Source: Symsagittifera roscoffensis
Lineage: Eukaryota > Xenacoelomorpha > Acoela > Convolutidae
Assembly (NCBI RefSeq): GCF_963678635.1
Contig: NC_087064.1
Location: 57,298,338 to 57,362,337, forward strand
Length of the DNA stretch: 64,000 bases
Reading direction: 5' to 3'
Under the pieces are notes generated by a model that ran no database searches, had not been told where the DNA came from, and saw only the letters and a list, made by a program, of their open reading frames with translations. The first letter of the stretch is position 1; each line of letters begins with the position of its first letter. Below are positions 34,960 through 46,148 of the stretch, in pieces. A program made the position numbers and the translations under genes.

Positions 34960-37900
34960 TTTTGCGTGGTAAGTGATGTTTTTTCTATAATATGAAGCAA
35001 TACGCAAGTCAAAATAACAAAATTTTTTGTCTCTTTGTATTGTTTCTTTTCTTCGAAAATTTAAGCTTGATAAACGTGATGTTTTGTCTGAAAAAACAAC
35101 GTATTTTCTATTAATTTTGTAATTATCGCGTAACAACCGCACAATTGGCGTAATTGCAGCATAATTTTGATGTATTTGTAAATCGCATAAAAAATTTAAA
35201 AACCTGGTGAAATTTTATTTTTAAGTGAAACAGAACCTAATAGACACAAAAATATTTAATAAGGGAGTCGATATCCTTCAATATGTTTATAAAACCTCAG
35301 TTTCAGACTTCAGATGAAATATTGGATGCATGAAAATGCCAGTTCTGAAGAGAAATTAATTTGCTATAAAACCCATGAAATCACAAATTTTGGTACAAAA
35401 TGCATGCTCAGTTCGACATTTTTACAGTTCGGCATTTTTAGTCACAGAACTTTTCCTCAAAAAAGCAACGCAAATTTTCCATTTTTCTACCGCAGTCTGC
35501 ATACCAAAACTATATATTGATTTTCTTTGCAATTTTTTTGCCAAGGCTGATTGGCGTGAAGCAAATAAAACGACAGACTACAAGACGCCCCGGTTGATCT
35601 AAGCTTCTTATCACACAATTTCGATAAATGAGAAAATTTTATCATACTAATCCATATTTACAGAAAACTGTATGATAAGCATTTTTTTCATCTATGAAAA
35701 TTGTATGACATGCATTTTTTTATTGACCAATATATTTTTTCTAGATTTAGTGTCCGTAACCGAACAAAAATGAGTAAGCGTTGGTTTACTCAAGGCAAAA
35801 GTGACCAAAGGATGGAAGGTCTTGCAAATATAATGTTCAGGCAACGACCTGAATTGTCTAAGAGTTGTCTTACACAAATAATTTAATGAAAGTATCAAAC
35901 TTTTAATTTTTGGTGAAATTTTTCAAAGATCATCACTTCTAAAATAAGATTTTTTAATTAATCAGACATTGATCAAGGCACACATAAACATGCCACACAA
36001 AAGATAGGAGTTTTGAACGTTTTTGACAAAAGTTATTCAGAGAAACGGGAAAAAATCCAGCTTTTGTGCATCTAGGACTACATTATGCACACAAAAAACT
36101 AAAGTTTGTGTGAGGACAAAGTTTGCTTTGCTATTGAAAAAAACGAAAAATTGTTTGGGGCATTCATAGAATTATTTGAAAAGTTTTTGTTGTTTCCATC
36201 AAAAAAATGCTAGCAATACATGTTCCATAGATGGAAATTGTATTACTAGCATTTTTTCTGAATTTTTTTTATTTTTTAGTTCGATACGCCAATTTTTATG
36301 CCAAAACAGAAAAAAAATTCCTTTGAAAACTTGATGACATTATTTTAGCAAGAAAGTATGAAATTTGTATGATTAGATTTTTTATAGACTTCGTTTATGG
36401 AATTGTTTTATTAGCAATTTCGGTCTATGGAGGTCAACCCGGGCGGCAACAGTTTTAGATGGAGCATTGAGGCGATGCTATACATAACTCTTCAAATGCA
36501 TTTCTGAGCAACAGAAATCGCTAAATGCAGAACGCAAACACAAAAATGCAATAACCAATGTTTTCCTGATAGAATAACCAATACATTAGCCATTTGTTCA
36601 GATAAAGCTCAAACGATAAAAACTGTCGTCTGAAATTGTTCTCGTCTTATTGTCCTGTCTTCTTTACCTAACGCCATACTGCAACGGCAGAAGAGTATGC
36701 TGACATCAAGCAGGTTTTACGGTGACCGGCAAGTTAAAAGACAAGACAAAAAGACGACAACCGTTTTGATGGGATTTTAGGACGACGCTACTTGCAATTC
36801 TCAACCTTGTTTTTCTGAGAAAATTAAACGACCAGAATTCTAATTGCAAAATTTACTCTTATTTAGTTTTAACTCTTATTTATCGTTTCATTGTTTTTTC
36901 GACTTAATGGCCTGTCGTCTTATTTATCTAGCACCAGGTGCTGCATATCAATTTATACTATTCTACCACTGAAGATTATCAATACATCAGTGGAAACAGT
37001 TTTGTTGTTTTGTATTACTCAGAATTAAAAACTGATTTGAAGGTAAAAGTGTATAACTTGTACGTCATTTTTGCTTTGCATTACTTGGTTCTACTCAACT
37101 GTTTATTTTTTGATGGTATACGTCTACCAAACGTCTGAGTTGCATTGATATCTTTTAAACCACATGACTGACTTCGATCACCATAGTCAGGCTGACAAAT
37201 CCACCAGAAGGCAACCCCGGTAAGTTTTTTCAGTTTTTCCGCAAACTTTTTCACACATTGACGACAGTTCACCATGGAAACTAAAACAGGTCATCATGCT
37301 TTTGACGGGATGGTCTTTCATTTCATCTAAAAAAAGAGCAACCCCATCTTCAGTTTGGGGCGCATCTGCTGAAATGTTTTCTAGCAATCAAGTTATTGCG
37401 GGTTCAAAACCCATGTGCACTGCAATTTACCATATGCAAGCTCGGGTCTTTTTACTTATTCCGCCCAAATTGTTTAATTTGCGATTTTGAATGATTCAAA
37501 GCACGATTGCAGAGAACAGGACACTGATCGCACTATTCACTTTGTTTAATACAATTGTAACCAGTTGGACGTTTTTTGAGCATATTTGAAGGTGGTCAAT
37601 AACTTTCTTTGGCTCTATTTTTTTTTTCGGGTCTGCCATTTTTGTGTTTTTCTTTTGGTCTGCGCCCTGTTTGCGAAATTAAATTAAATAGCTATCTAAC
37701 CATTCTATTTTTTTGAAATTTGGTTTATAAATAAAGCCACATTAAATTGTGAGCAAAACTTCTTAAGACGGCGCTGAAATTTGATTGACTTAATTCTAGC
37801 CAATCAGAGTGAAGCAAAATAGCTTCAGTTCAAGAAGTTGAATTTTGTTTTTTGGGCGGAATAAGTAAAAAGACCCACGAGCTCTTTTTAAGTAGGCATA

Positions 37901-38280
37901 GCTTAGTTAGCTTCAAATGAATAATATCCCGGTAAGATCTCTGACAGGCCAACAAAGAAATGAATAACGGGTAAAATCAGAATCATGAAAAAGCTGAAAA
38001 AATTTGTTTTTCATCGAAATGTTTTTTTTTGCAGCGTAGACCATTATGAGTTATTATGAAGAAGATAGTTTTGTTGATTGCATGAGCATTCCACAAAACT
38101 AACGATAAAAATCGGCAAAAGAATTAAGGACAAAATTGTAACTCGTAGAAGTTGGTTTTTCATTTTTTACTTAACCTGTCAGAGATGTTATAATTTCATG
38201 CAATATAAACTTGTGGAACAAGCATATTACACGTCAAGATTATTTTCCGATAATTCTACGACTAATATTTTCTCGTTCCA
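34960..38280. repeat. Paralogous non-coding segment, short copy
   Basis: Blocks in the same order occur at 40108-50780: GCGTGGTAAG...AGCAATACGCAA (34966/40108), AAGCAAATAAAACGACAGA (35560/45743), CATTGAG..GATGCTA with ATAACTCTTC (36465/45800), CTACCACTGAAG (36963/47862), ACCAAACGTCTGAGTT (37126/49000), GAGCTCTTTTTAAGTAG (37880/50146) and CAGCGTAGACCATTATGAGT (38033/50692). This copy carries only the insertion at 35587-36444. No convincing gene. It reads as an old transposon or segmental duplicate of about 2.4 kb. Confidence 0.7.
35587..36444. mobile_element. 858-bp CCCGGGTTGA-terminated element with internal palindromes
   Basis: GCCCCGGTTGATCT at the left faces AGGTCAACCCGGGC at the right. 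The paralogue at 45772 reads CAAGACGGCAACAG uninterrupted, so the insertion is exact between CAAGAC and GGCAAC with no target duplication. It contains the TGTATGA/TCATACA palindromes at 35605-35720, 36204-36260 and 36360-36425. No transposase. Confidence 0.75.
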
Positions 38281-38965
38281 GTTTGGCTTCAAGCTCCAAG
38301 TTTTTGTGTTTAGTCCTGAAATCTAATTACCCAAGAATTCTTCATAAGTTAATCGTTGGGTACTCCTATGAAAGTGGTCCCTTGAAAGTAACGAGGTCCC
38401 TTGAGAATAAGACACCTAGGTTTCTAAAATTTTTGGCTTTTCAAAATTTTTCAAATTTTTGACTTTTCAAATTTTTGGCGAATCAAAAAAGCGTCAAAAT
38501 TGGATTTTGGCGACAAGCAAGCTATTCCAAATATTGTTGTTAAACCGTAAAATAAGTTGAAGCGAGCATATTTCTTGATACAAACCATTTAGTAATTACA
38601 ATTTTTAATCTGAAAGGTTTCTGACTCAACATTTATTGCCAGATCTTTTAAGGGAATAATTAGTTTTAATCAGTAAGATTATCAGTGCCGTCAGTGCCTG
38701 TAATTTCTCAGACACTGTGGTCACCCAGTCAATGGTTCATGTTCCTTCAGCGTTCTGTTCTAGGTCTTGCTTTCCTAGAGTGTAATTATTGCCCAGTCCT
38801 GTCATGTTTTTTTGGAAGGACGAATTGTTTTAAGACGAACTTAAAACAAAGAGATGTTGCGAGCAGATATAAATATAACAAAACATGTTAAATGTAGAGC
38901 AATTGCTAGTTTACAAAATTTTACTCACGCATATAGTGTTTGACAAAATTTGGACAAGCTTCATT
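38281..38965. other. Non-coding; start of a dispersed repeat
   Basis: From about 38674 (ATCAGTGCCGTCAGTGCC, CAGCGTTCTGTTCT) the sequence matches 51693-51790. No coding content. Confidence 0.5.
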
Positions 38966-39410
38966 ACGAGGCCAATCTGTTCACTGGATAGGTGCACGTT
39001 TTTGTGTGTGTATGTTCCTGGATTCCAGAGAAGAGTTCTCAAACATAATCCAAAATGTAAGTGGACTTCACATACAAAGTTTCAGTGGATTCCGCGTACA
39101 AATATCTGTAACGTAAATTTTGACGACACCATAGTTTTGTTCAGGATTCCGCAACGCGCGAATATAGGTAGTTGCTCTCGATTCTGCTAAAAAATAAGCG
39201 GATTCCGCAAATGTAAGTGGATTCCGCAAATGTAAGTGGATTTCGCAGTTTTATGCGGATTCCGCTTACAAGTTAATGAATGCCCTTGCATTTTGCACAT
39301 TCCGCTAAATTTTAGAGATTCCATTTATATTTGTTGATTCCACGACAGCTTAAATTTACTAAACACGTATTATTTTTTGTTCATGGAATACACAAGCACA
39401 ATTGCGCAAA
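38966..39410. mobile_element. CGAGGCCAAACTGT-family element, copy 2, right end unclear
   Basis: The left end ACGAGGCCAATCTGTTCACT and CTGGATAGGTGCACG match copies 1, 3 and 4. A run of GGATTCCGCAAATGTAAGT repeats follows (39190-39260). I do not find the right inverted terminus. Confidence 0.5.
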
Positions 39411-40644
39411 ATTGCCTGTTTTTAAAGCAATTTTGAGCTATACAGTGTTTTAGAAAGAAAAGTAGCAATCTCAAGTCGAACGTCGATTATCAAAATGAAT
39501 GAACTGTCGTTCAATTAAAAGGAATTAAATTTCAAAATGTTTTTAAAATCTCAATTTCGGATTTCAGATGAAAATTTGGACGCATTAAAGCGCAAGTTCT
39601 GAAAAAGTTATAAATTTAAAAAGAAACCACAAAAATTTTTTGTTGTAAAATGCATGAAAGCAGAAGTTTTGCTAAGAAATGCATGCTCAATTTGCCTTAA
39701 AATAAATTCCATGCATAAATAAATTCAATATTTCTGTTACAGTATGCATTTTATTACGCGACAAAATTTTTTCGTTATAAAATGCATGAAAGCAGAAGTT
39801 TTACTAAGAAATGCATGCTCAATTTGCCTTAAAAAAATTCCATGCATAAATAAATTCCATGTTTCTGTTGCAGTATGAAATCAGAACACAACGCAAATTT
39901 TTTTGAATTTCTACCGCAGTCTACATCACCAAAACTATATATTAATTGTCTTTGCGTTTTTTTTTACACGCAATGCTGATCCAATTTTTGTAAACAAAAA
40001 AATTGGGGAGGAAGATCTTGCCTTGATCTAGGTAAGGAGGAGGTTGTTAACTTGATCCCAAAAAGGTATTCACGCGAACTGCCAACTAAGATGTACAATG
40101 CAGTTTTTGCGTGGTAAGGTTTTTTTCTACCATATTAAGCAATACGCAAATGAATATAACAAAAATTTGCGTCTTGAAAAACTCTAGTTCTATATTGTTT
40201 TTGTTTCTTCGAGTCTTGAAAACTGAAGCTGAATAAATATGATAATTTGTCCTCAAAAATGATGTCTTTTGCATACTTTTTTTTATCGCATAATTAACGC
40301 GTAATTGGCTCAATTGCATCATTATTTTGATACAACCAAAAATCGCAGAAAAACCTGCTGAATTTTATTTTTAGGTTGAAAAAAATGTATTAGTTACCGA
40401 AAAAATCCATAATTAAGGAGTCGTTATATTTCAATATGTTTTTAAAGTCTCAATTTTGGATTTCAGATGAAAATTTGGACGCATTAAAACGCAAGTTCTG
40501 AAAAAGTTATAAATTTAAAAAGAAACCACAAAAATTTTTTGATATAAAATGCATGAAAGCAGAAGTTTTGCTAAGAAATGCATGCTCAATTTGCCTTAAA
40601 ATAAATTCCATGCATAAATAAATTCAATGTTTCTGTTACAGTAT
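39411..40644. repeat. Two partial copies of the 34,960-type segment
   Basis: 39536-39975 and 40434-40644 both contain CAGATGAAAATTTGGACGCA and AAATGCATGAAAGCAGAAGT; 40108-40433 matches 34966-35285. 39770-39860 repeats 39650-39720. The copia element is inserted at the end of the second copy, whose continuation lies at 45190. The first copy supplies the uninterrupted version (CAGTATGAAATCAGAACAC, 39872). No genes. Confidence 0.65.
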
Positions 40645-40838
40645 TCTTAGGGTCCATAAATTGAAATAGCAGCGAAAGATTTAATTGAATGAATTAGTTT
40701 CCCATTTTTAGTATCAAGAGATTAAAGATCATGACTTCAGAGATTATTCACATCGGTATGAACGAATTATTACTTCAGATGAAAGTCAATTGGTTTTAAT
40801 TAGACAGTGTGCTAAATATATATAATGCACAGTTGAAA
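40645..40838 (-). repeat. 3' LTR of the copia element
   Basis: 194 bp, identical by eye to 44986-45179. On the minus strand it begins TTTCAACTGTGC and ends CCCTAAGA, without TG...CA ends. Confidence 0.9.
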
Positions 40839-40845
40839 CCCCCAC

Positions 40846-43800
40846 TCAATTGGCGAACATCTGAAGCCCAAAACGTTTGCACTTTGTCTTGCCCAAATTC
40901 TTAGTGAGAATATCAGCCACCATATTGTCAGTCCCAATATAGTTCAAATCCAACTGTTTCTTTTGAATTAAGTCCCTGATGAAATGTAGATGAATAGCAA
41001 AATGTTTTACGACTCCCTTGTTAACGTCGTTTTTCACAAGAGAAATACATGCTTGGTTGTCCACAAACATTTTAAAATCAATTAAATCGAGTTTGATTTC
41101 GATCAGTAAATTCAACAGGAATAATCCTTCATTACAGGCTAACGAAAGAGCTGTAGCCTCTGATTCAGCTGTAGATTTTGCAACAGTAGTTTGGAATTTG
41201 CTAGCCCACGATATTGCACCGCTGTTTTCAAACAGGAAAAAGCAATATCCACTAGTACTGCGTCTAGTGTCACTGTCACCTCCCCAATCAGAATCAGAAT
41301 AGCCATACAAGATTGGCGTAGCAGTACATCGTCTGTAGATAAGTTTATACGATCTAGTTCCTTTCAAATATCGTAGAACTCGTTTTGCAGCAATCCAGTG
41401 TACTTCAGTAGGGTCGTTCACATATCTACTCAAGCAATGAGCGATGAATGAAATATCAGGCCTTGTAGTAATTGACAAGTAACTTAGACTGCCGATAAGT
41501 CCTCTATAATCTTTGTCGTTTGCTAATTTCACCTCATTTGGTAGCCGTTTACAAAGTTTTAAACCATCAGCTGCAGGTGTAGACACTGGTTTACACTCAA
41601 TCAAACCAAATTTTGACAGTAGCTTGTCAATATACGCTTCCTGAGAAATTTCTAACCCATCCCCACAAAAGTTGAATTTCATCCCCAAAAACCAATAAAG
41701 TTTTGCTGTTTCGCTGATTTTGAATTGACTAGATATTTGTTGTTCAAATGATATAAACTTGTTAGCATCATTGCAAGCGTAAATTATATCATCCACCCAA
41801 ATGCATACGTATTCCAAAACATCTTTTGAAATTCTCATGAAAAGACAGGGATCACTTTTTGACGCTGTAAAATCTATTGACTTAAGGAACATCTGTAAGG
41901 TATAGTACCAATTTCTTCCTGACTGCTTTAATCCATAAATAGATTTATTTAGCTTACAAACAAGTTGATTACCCCCACTGTCTTTCTGCTCAAAACCTTC
42001 AGGTTGTTGCAGGAAGACATTCTCTTCCAAATTAGCGTTTAGATAGGCTGTTTTTACGTCCCATTGTCTTACATCAAAACCCTTAGCTGTTGAAATTGCT
42101 AAAATAAGTCGTAATGTTGCCATTTTTACTGTAGGACAAAAGGTTTCCTTGAAATCAACGCCTTTGATTTGATTGTAGCCTTTAGCCACATATCTTGCCT
42201 TGTATCTTGAAATTCCCCCCTCATTATTGTATTTCAAAGTAAAATGCCACCTTCCCCCCAAAATAGTTTGATCCGTTTGTGGAACTAATTCCCAGACATT
42301 ATTGTTGATCAGAGAATTATATTCATCCTGCATTGCTTTTTTCCAATTGGGGTTAGAAAGTGCATCGTTAGCATTTTTTGGCAAATTATCAACATAAAAA
42401 GTTGCATCAGCTAGCCAACACTCATCAAAAATTGTCTCATTTCTAAAAAATGAAATCTCAGGCGCATTTAATTGTTTGATCCGTTCGCTGCGGCGTAATT
42501 GATCATTTTCAAGGTTTCCGCCATTAACATTATCCGCAGAATTTTTCTCAGAAATCTCAGAATAGTTTTCAACGCTTATTTCCAATTCCCGTCCAGAATC
42601 ATTTTCATCGTCATTTTTGAAAGGAAAAACTTTTTCATCAAAAGTAACATTTCTACTCTCCAAAAATTCAAAGTTTCCATCAAGCTCAGTTCCTACTATA
42701 TAACATTTACTGTTCAGACTATATCCAAGCAGAAATCCTTTCACGGCCCTTGAATCAAGTTTTTCCATGTTTACTTTTTCGACAAACATATATGCAGCAC
42801 AACCAAAAATTTTTACGTGTTTCAAATCAGGTTTGCTTTGGAAAAATTTTTCGTATGGGGTCACCCCAATTGCAGAATGATAAACTCGGTTTTTCAAGTA
42901 GAAAGCTGTTTTCAATGCAAAAGACCAAAATTTCTTTTCCATGCTGGCAGTTTGTAAAAGACATCTAGTTATTGCCATTACACTACCCCAAGTTCGCTCT
43001 ATTTTACCATTTTCCTCTGGTGTATAAGGCGCAGAAAATTCAGTTGTTATGGCATTATCAAGACAAAACTGTTTAAACTTTCCAAATTTGAACTCTTTTG
43101 GATTATCACTAGCTATTGTTTTTGGTTTACCATAATCCGCTATGAACTGTTTGAGCATCTGAGTGCTATCACTTTTATTTTTCAATAAGTAAACCGCAGA
43201 AAATCTTGTGTAGGAATCAATAAAACCTATTGCGTACTTAAAATTGTCTACAGATATCGTATCAATTGGTCCCAAAATATCCGTATGAACAATTTCTAGT
43301 TTTTCTGTAGCTCTAGTCCCCCAAACTTTTGGTATCGCTTTCCGCTTAGCTTTTTCAGTTTGACAATCAACACAGTTATTATGTTTCTTTTGGCTAAATT
43401 TAACTCCCTCCGTTAGATTTTCTAATTTCTTGATGTCATCAAAATTATTATGACCAAGCCGTTTATGCCAAATTTCTATGTCCGAAACAACCATTGCAAC
43501 ATTTTCCACAGAGTGTTCATTTGCCAGTTCAATTTTCATTTTGAAAAGATCTCGTTGATTTTGAAGCAAAATTTCAGAACTATCTGGTAAAATTATTCTG
43601 GGACAAACATCATCAAACATTACATCAGCTTTATTTCTGTTAAGTTTAGATACAGAAACTAAATTTGCCGTATACGTAGGTACAAACAGAGTATCTTTCA
43701 GTTCTATAGTTATCAATCGACCATCACTTGTTTGAACTTTAAACGTTACTTTTCCCTTTCCCACAATTTTTGAATTACTTCCATTTGCACAGCCAACATT

Positions 43801-44778
43801 TCCATTAATATTCGTATCAAGTTCCGTAAAAAATTCGCGTTTTTTAAACATATGCGCAGAGCAACCGCTATCAATCAAGCAAAATTTGTCGAAATTTACG
43901 CCAAAATCATTGTCATTAGAATGAAAACTGAAAAAGTCGACAGTGTTTTCATTTTCTGAAGTAAAATGGCTTTTGTTTTGTTGATTTTTTGATGTAAACT
44001 GTTTTTGATGGCTGCTATTTGAATGGTTATTTTGGGTATTTTTCCTACAATCTCTAGCAAAATGTCCCATTTGATTGCAATTGTAGCATTTTATGTCTTT
44101 CTTGCAATCCTGTTTTCTATGACCTTGCTTTCCGCAACTGTAGCATTTAATAGTTTTATTACTAAAAAACGTTTCATTTGTTGAATTTTTCTGCAAAAAA
44201 GTCTTGCTTGTTTCGGCAAAATTTGACAAATCTCTTTTAATCTCGTCCAAGCTTTTTGCATCTTTCGAAAAATTCACCACAGTTGTAAAATTATCAAATT
44301 CTTTTGGTAGTCCTTTTAAAAGCATTGCAATCATCATTTTTTCAGAAATACCCTCTCCCGCTTCTTGTAGATTCATTTGCAAATTTTCCGATCTAAGTAT
44401 GTAGTCCTTAATCGATTCGCTCGCCTCTAATTTCAAATTAGAAATTTCATTTAACATTCTTTGAACACGTGGTCGTTCCGTACTTTTAAAGTAGCTTTGC
44501 AGCCGATTCCATGCCGCTGAACCATCCGGTTTATCGCGTTTTATTAGCATTACAGACTTTCGATCAAGGCATTGTATTAATTCACACCACAATTGTTCTT
44601 TTCTATCATTAACATTAGTCTCATTTTCACTACTTCCTGGAACATCTGTTCCCTTCAACGTTTTCTTTAAATTCAAAAGAACTATACGAGCTTCAAATTG
44701 CTCAGCAAAATACTCCCAATCATTTTCATTTCCCGAAAAAGTCAATTTTTCCAATCTTGTTTGAATACTTCGTGCCAT
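40846..44778 (-). CDS. Copia Gag-Pol polyprotein, 1,310 residues
   Basis: A single frame encodes all functions in Ty1/copia order. Gag-like helical region 1-200; two CCHC zinc knuckles (C212-C215-H220-C225 and 231-244); aspartic protease LIDSGCSAHM (D303); GAG-pre-integrase HHCC (H438, H443, C469, C472); integrase DDE D500 (HTDILGP), D558 (SDN) and E594 (NGKIERTW); RT with WDVKTAYLN (D907) and WVDDIIY (D996/D997); RNase H with SDSDWGGD and KSTAESEA. All expected catalytic residues are present and there are no stops or frameshifts. Gag and Pol are in one frame, as in Drosophila copia, so a ratio-setting mechanism would have to be splicing or processing. Length is typical of the family. Confidence 0.95.
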   Translation of the reverse strand: MARSIQTRLEKLTFSGNENDWEYFAEQFEARIVLLNLKKTLKGTDVPGSSENETNVNDRKEQLWCELIQCLDRKSVMLIKRDKPDGSAAWNRLQSYFKSTERPRVQRMLNEISNLKLEASESIKDYILRSENLQMNLQEAGEGISEKMMIAMLLKGLPKEFDNFTTVVNFSKDAKSLDEIKRDLSNFAETSKTFLQKNSTNETFFSNKTIKCYSCGKQGHRKQDCKKDIKCYNCNQMGHFARDCRKNTQNNHSNSSHQKQFTSKNQQNKSHFTSENENTVDFFSFHSNDNDFGVNFDKFCLIDSGCSAHMFKKREFFTELDTNINGNVGCANGSNSKIVGKGKVTFKVQTSDGRLITIELKDTLFVPTYTANLVSVSKLNRNKADVMFDDVCPRIILPDSSEILLQNQRDLFKMKIELANEHSVENVAMVVSDIEIWHKRLGHNNFDDIKKLENLTEGVKFSQKKHNNCVDCQTEKAKRKAIPKVWGTRATEKLEIVHTDILGPIDTISVDNFKYAIGFIDSYTRFSAVYLLKNKSDSTQMLKQFIADYGKPKTIASDNPKEFKFGKFKQFCLDNAITTEFSAPYTPEENGKIERTWGSVMAITRCLLQTASMEKKFWSFALKTAFYLKNRVYHSAIGVTPYEKFFQSKPDLKHVKIFGCAAYMFVEKVNMEKLDSRAVKGFLLGYSLNSKCYIVGTELDGNFEFLESRNVTFDEKVFPFKNDDENDSGRELEISVENYSEISEKNSADNVNGGNLENDQLRRSERIKQLNAPEISFFRNETIFDECWLADATFYVDNLPKNANDALSNPNWKKAMQDEYNSLINNNVWELVPQTDQTILGGRWHFTLKYNNEGGISRYKARYVAKGYNQIKGVDFKETFCPTVKMATLRLILAISTAKGFDVRQWDVKTAYLNANLEENVFLQQPEGFEQKDSGGNQLVCKLNKSIYGLKQSGRNWYYTLQMFLKSIDFTASKSDPCLFMRISKDVLEYVCIWVDDIIYACNDANKFISFEQQISSQFKISETAKLYWFLGMKFNFCGDGLEISQEAYIDKLLSKFGLIECKPVSTPAADGLKLCKRLPNEVKLANDKDYRGLIGSLSYLSITTRPDISFIAHCLSRYVNDPTEVHWIAAKRVLRYLKGTRSYKLIYRRCTATPILYGYSDSDWGGDSDTRRSTSGYCFFLFENSGAISWASKFQTTVAKSTAESEATALSLACNEGLFLLNLLIEIKLDLIDFKMFVDNQACISLVKNDVNKGVVKHFAIHLHFIRDLIQKKQLDLNYIGTDNMVADILTKNLGKTKCKRFGLQMFAN

Positions 44779-44975
44779 GGTTAAATGTCACTTCAAATTT
44801 CGAATTGTAAAACTTCTCTTTCAAAACTTCTCTTTTCTTTCAAAACTTCTATTTTCAAAGTTGTAATTCATACAACCAATTCTTTTCTTTCTCTTGAAAT
44901 CCTATTCATACAAACCACCGTAGAATTTTACTCTCTGATGCTGTCAGGCGTAGAGTCTCAATTCTTCACGAAATC

Positions 44976-44985
44976 GCCCATAACC
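44976..44985 (-). promoter_or_regulatory. Primer binding site for half initiator tRNA-Met
   Basis: On the minus strand the ten bases directly after the 5' LTR are GGTTATGGGC, the complement of GCCCAUAACC in the anticodon stem-loop of initiator tRNA-Met. Drosophila copia and yeast Ty5 prime from the 5' half of this tRNA. The match is short but adjacent to the LTR without a gap, which also fixes the LTR boundary. Confidence 0.7.
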
Positions 44986-45189
44986 TCTTAGGGTCCATAA
45001 ATTGAAATAGCAGCGAAAGATTTAATTGAATGAATTAGTTTCCCATTTTTAGTATCAAGAGATTAAAGATCATGACTTCAGAGATTATTCACATCGGTAT
45101 GAACGAATTATTACTTCAGATGAAAGTCAATTGGTTTTAATTAGACAGTGTGCTAAATATATATAATGCACAGTTGAAAACAGTTGAAA
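44986..45189 (-). repeat. 5' LTR of the copia element
   Basis: Matches 40645-40838 throughout its 194 bp, plus a 10-bp tandem repeat of ACAGTTGAAA at the outer edge before the AGTAT target duplication. Promoter elements for the element should lie here; none is distinctive. Confidence 0.88.
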
Positions 45190-45281
45190 AGTATGAAATC
45201 AGAACACAACACAAATTTTTTCGAATTTCCACCGCAGTCCACATCACCAAAACTATGTATTAATTTTTTTTGCGTTTTTTG

Positions 45282-45718
45282 AGGGGTCTTGGACAACAAG
45301 CCGACGAGACTTCAAACCGAATGGACTTCAGACCGATATTTAAAGATTTTAAAGCACCTCAAAACACTATTATTTCATCAGTAAAATGTAATTTTTTCAA
45401 AAATTTAGCCAATATTAGGCCCCAATGAAGGTTTTCCTTGACAATGCACACACCAGGCATCCATAATTAACATCAGCTGGACTTTGAATGAATAAACATA
45501 AAAAGCGCCTTCAAGTTTTAACTTTCCTAATCATCGTTTAGAGGCTTGTGTTTTCTGAAAAAGCCAAGAACTGGTAAAGAAAAGTCATGAATTTGAGAAA
45601 CTCTTCAGAACAGTCTTTAAATTAATCATATTTTAAGACTTTTTGAGAATAATTTCAGCTTGAAGTCCCTAATTTTACTTTGCGGCTGTAAGTCCCGTCG
45701 GCTTAAATACCGGCAACC
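45282..45718. mobile_element. 437-bp MITE, 7-bp target duplication
   Basis: TTTTTTG precedes (45275-45281) and follows (45719-45725) the insert. Inner terminal repeats AAGCCGACGAGACTT and AAGTCCCGTCGGCTT face each other near the ends. The paralogue at about 35530-35545 lacks it. No frame of note. Confidence 0.65.
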
Positions 45719-45977
45719 TTTTTTGTCAAGTCTGATTGAAGTGAAGCAAATAAAACGACAGATAACAAGACGGCAACAGTCTTAGATCGAACATTGAGAG
45801 GATGCTACGCATAACTCTTCACATGCATTTCCGAGCATAAGAAACCGCTAAATGCGAAAACAAACACATAAAATACTATAAGCTATGTATTTGTGATGCA
45901 ATAACCAATGCCTTAGCCATTTGTTAATTCAATTAATACAAAATTTCAACAACAAAAAATTGTCGTCTGAAATTGTT

Positions 45978-46104
45978 GTCGTCCTAATGTGCTGTCGTCT
46001 TTTACCTAGCACCTTATTTACACGCTGCAAAGGCAGACGGGTAAGCTACAACATCAATTAGGTGCTACGTTGACCGGAAAAAGACGACGTGACATTAGGA
46101 CGAC
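45978..46104. repeat. Imperfect foldback of 127 bp
   Basis: GTCGTCCTAATGTGCTGTCG and AGACGACGTGACATTAGGAC form facing arms of about 25 bp, continued weakly by ACCTAGCACC/AGGTGCTACG. A degenerate counterpart lies at about 36638-36770. Confidence 0.55.
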
Positions 46105-46148
46105 AGCCGTTTTGATCGGACAACCCAAGATCCTGCATATCAAAATAG

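Larger units (their letters stand above)
40645..45189 (-). mobile_element. Ty1/copia LTR retrotransposon, apparently intact
   Basis: LTRs of about 194-204 bp look identical by eye. A 5-bp target duplication AGTAT flanks the element (40640-40644 and 45190-45194), and the related empty sequence CAGTATGAAATC is at 39872. One uninterrupted polyprotein fills the interior. A primer site abuts the 5' LTR and a purine tract (GAGTGGGGG on the minus strand, 40839-40847) abuts the 3' LTR. Identical LTRs plus an open frame indicate a very recent insertion. The right LTR has an extra ACAGTTGAAA repeat at 45180-45189. Confidence 0.93.
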
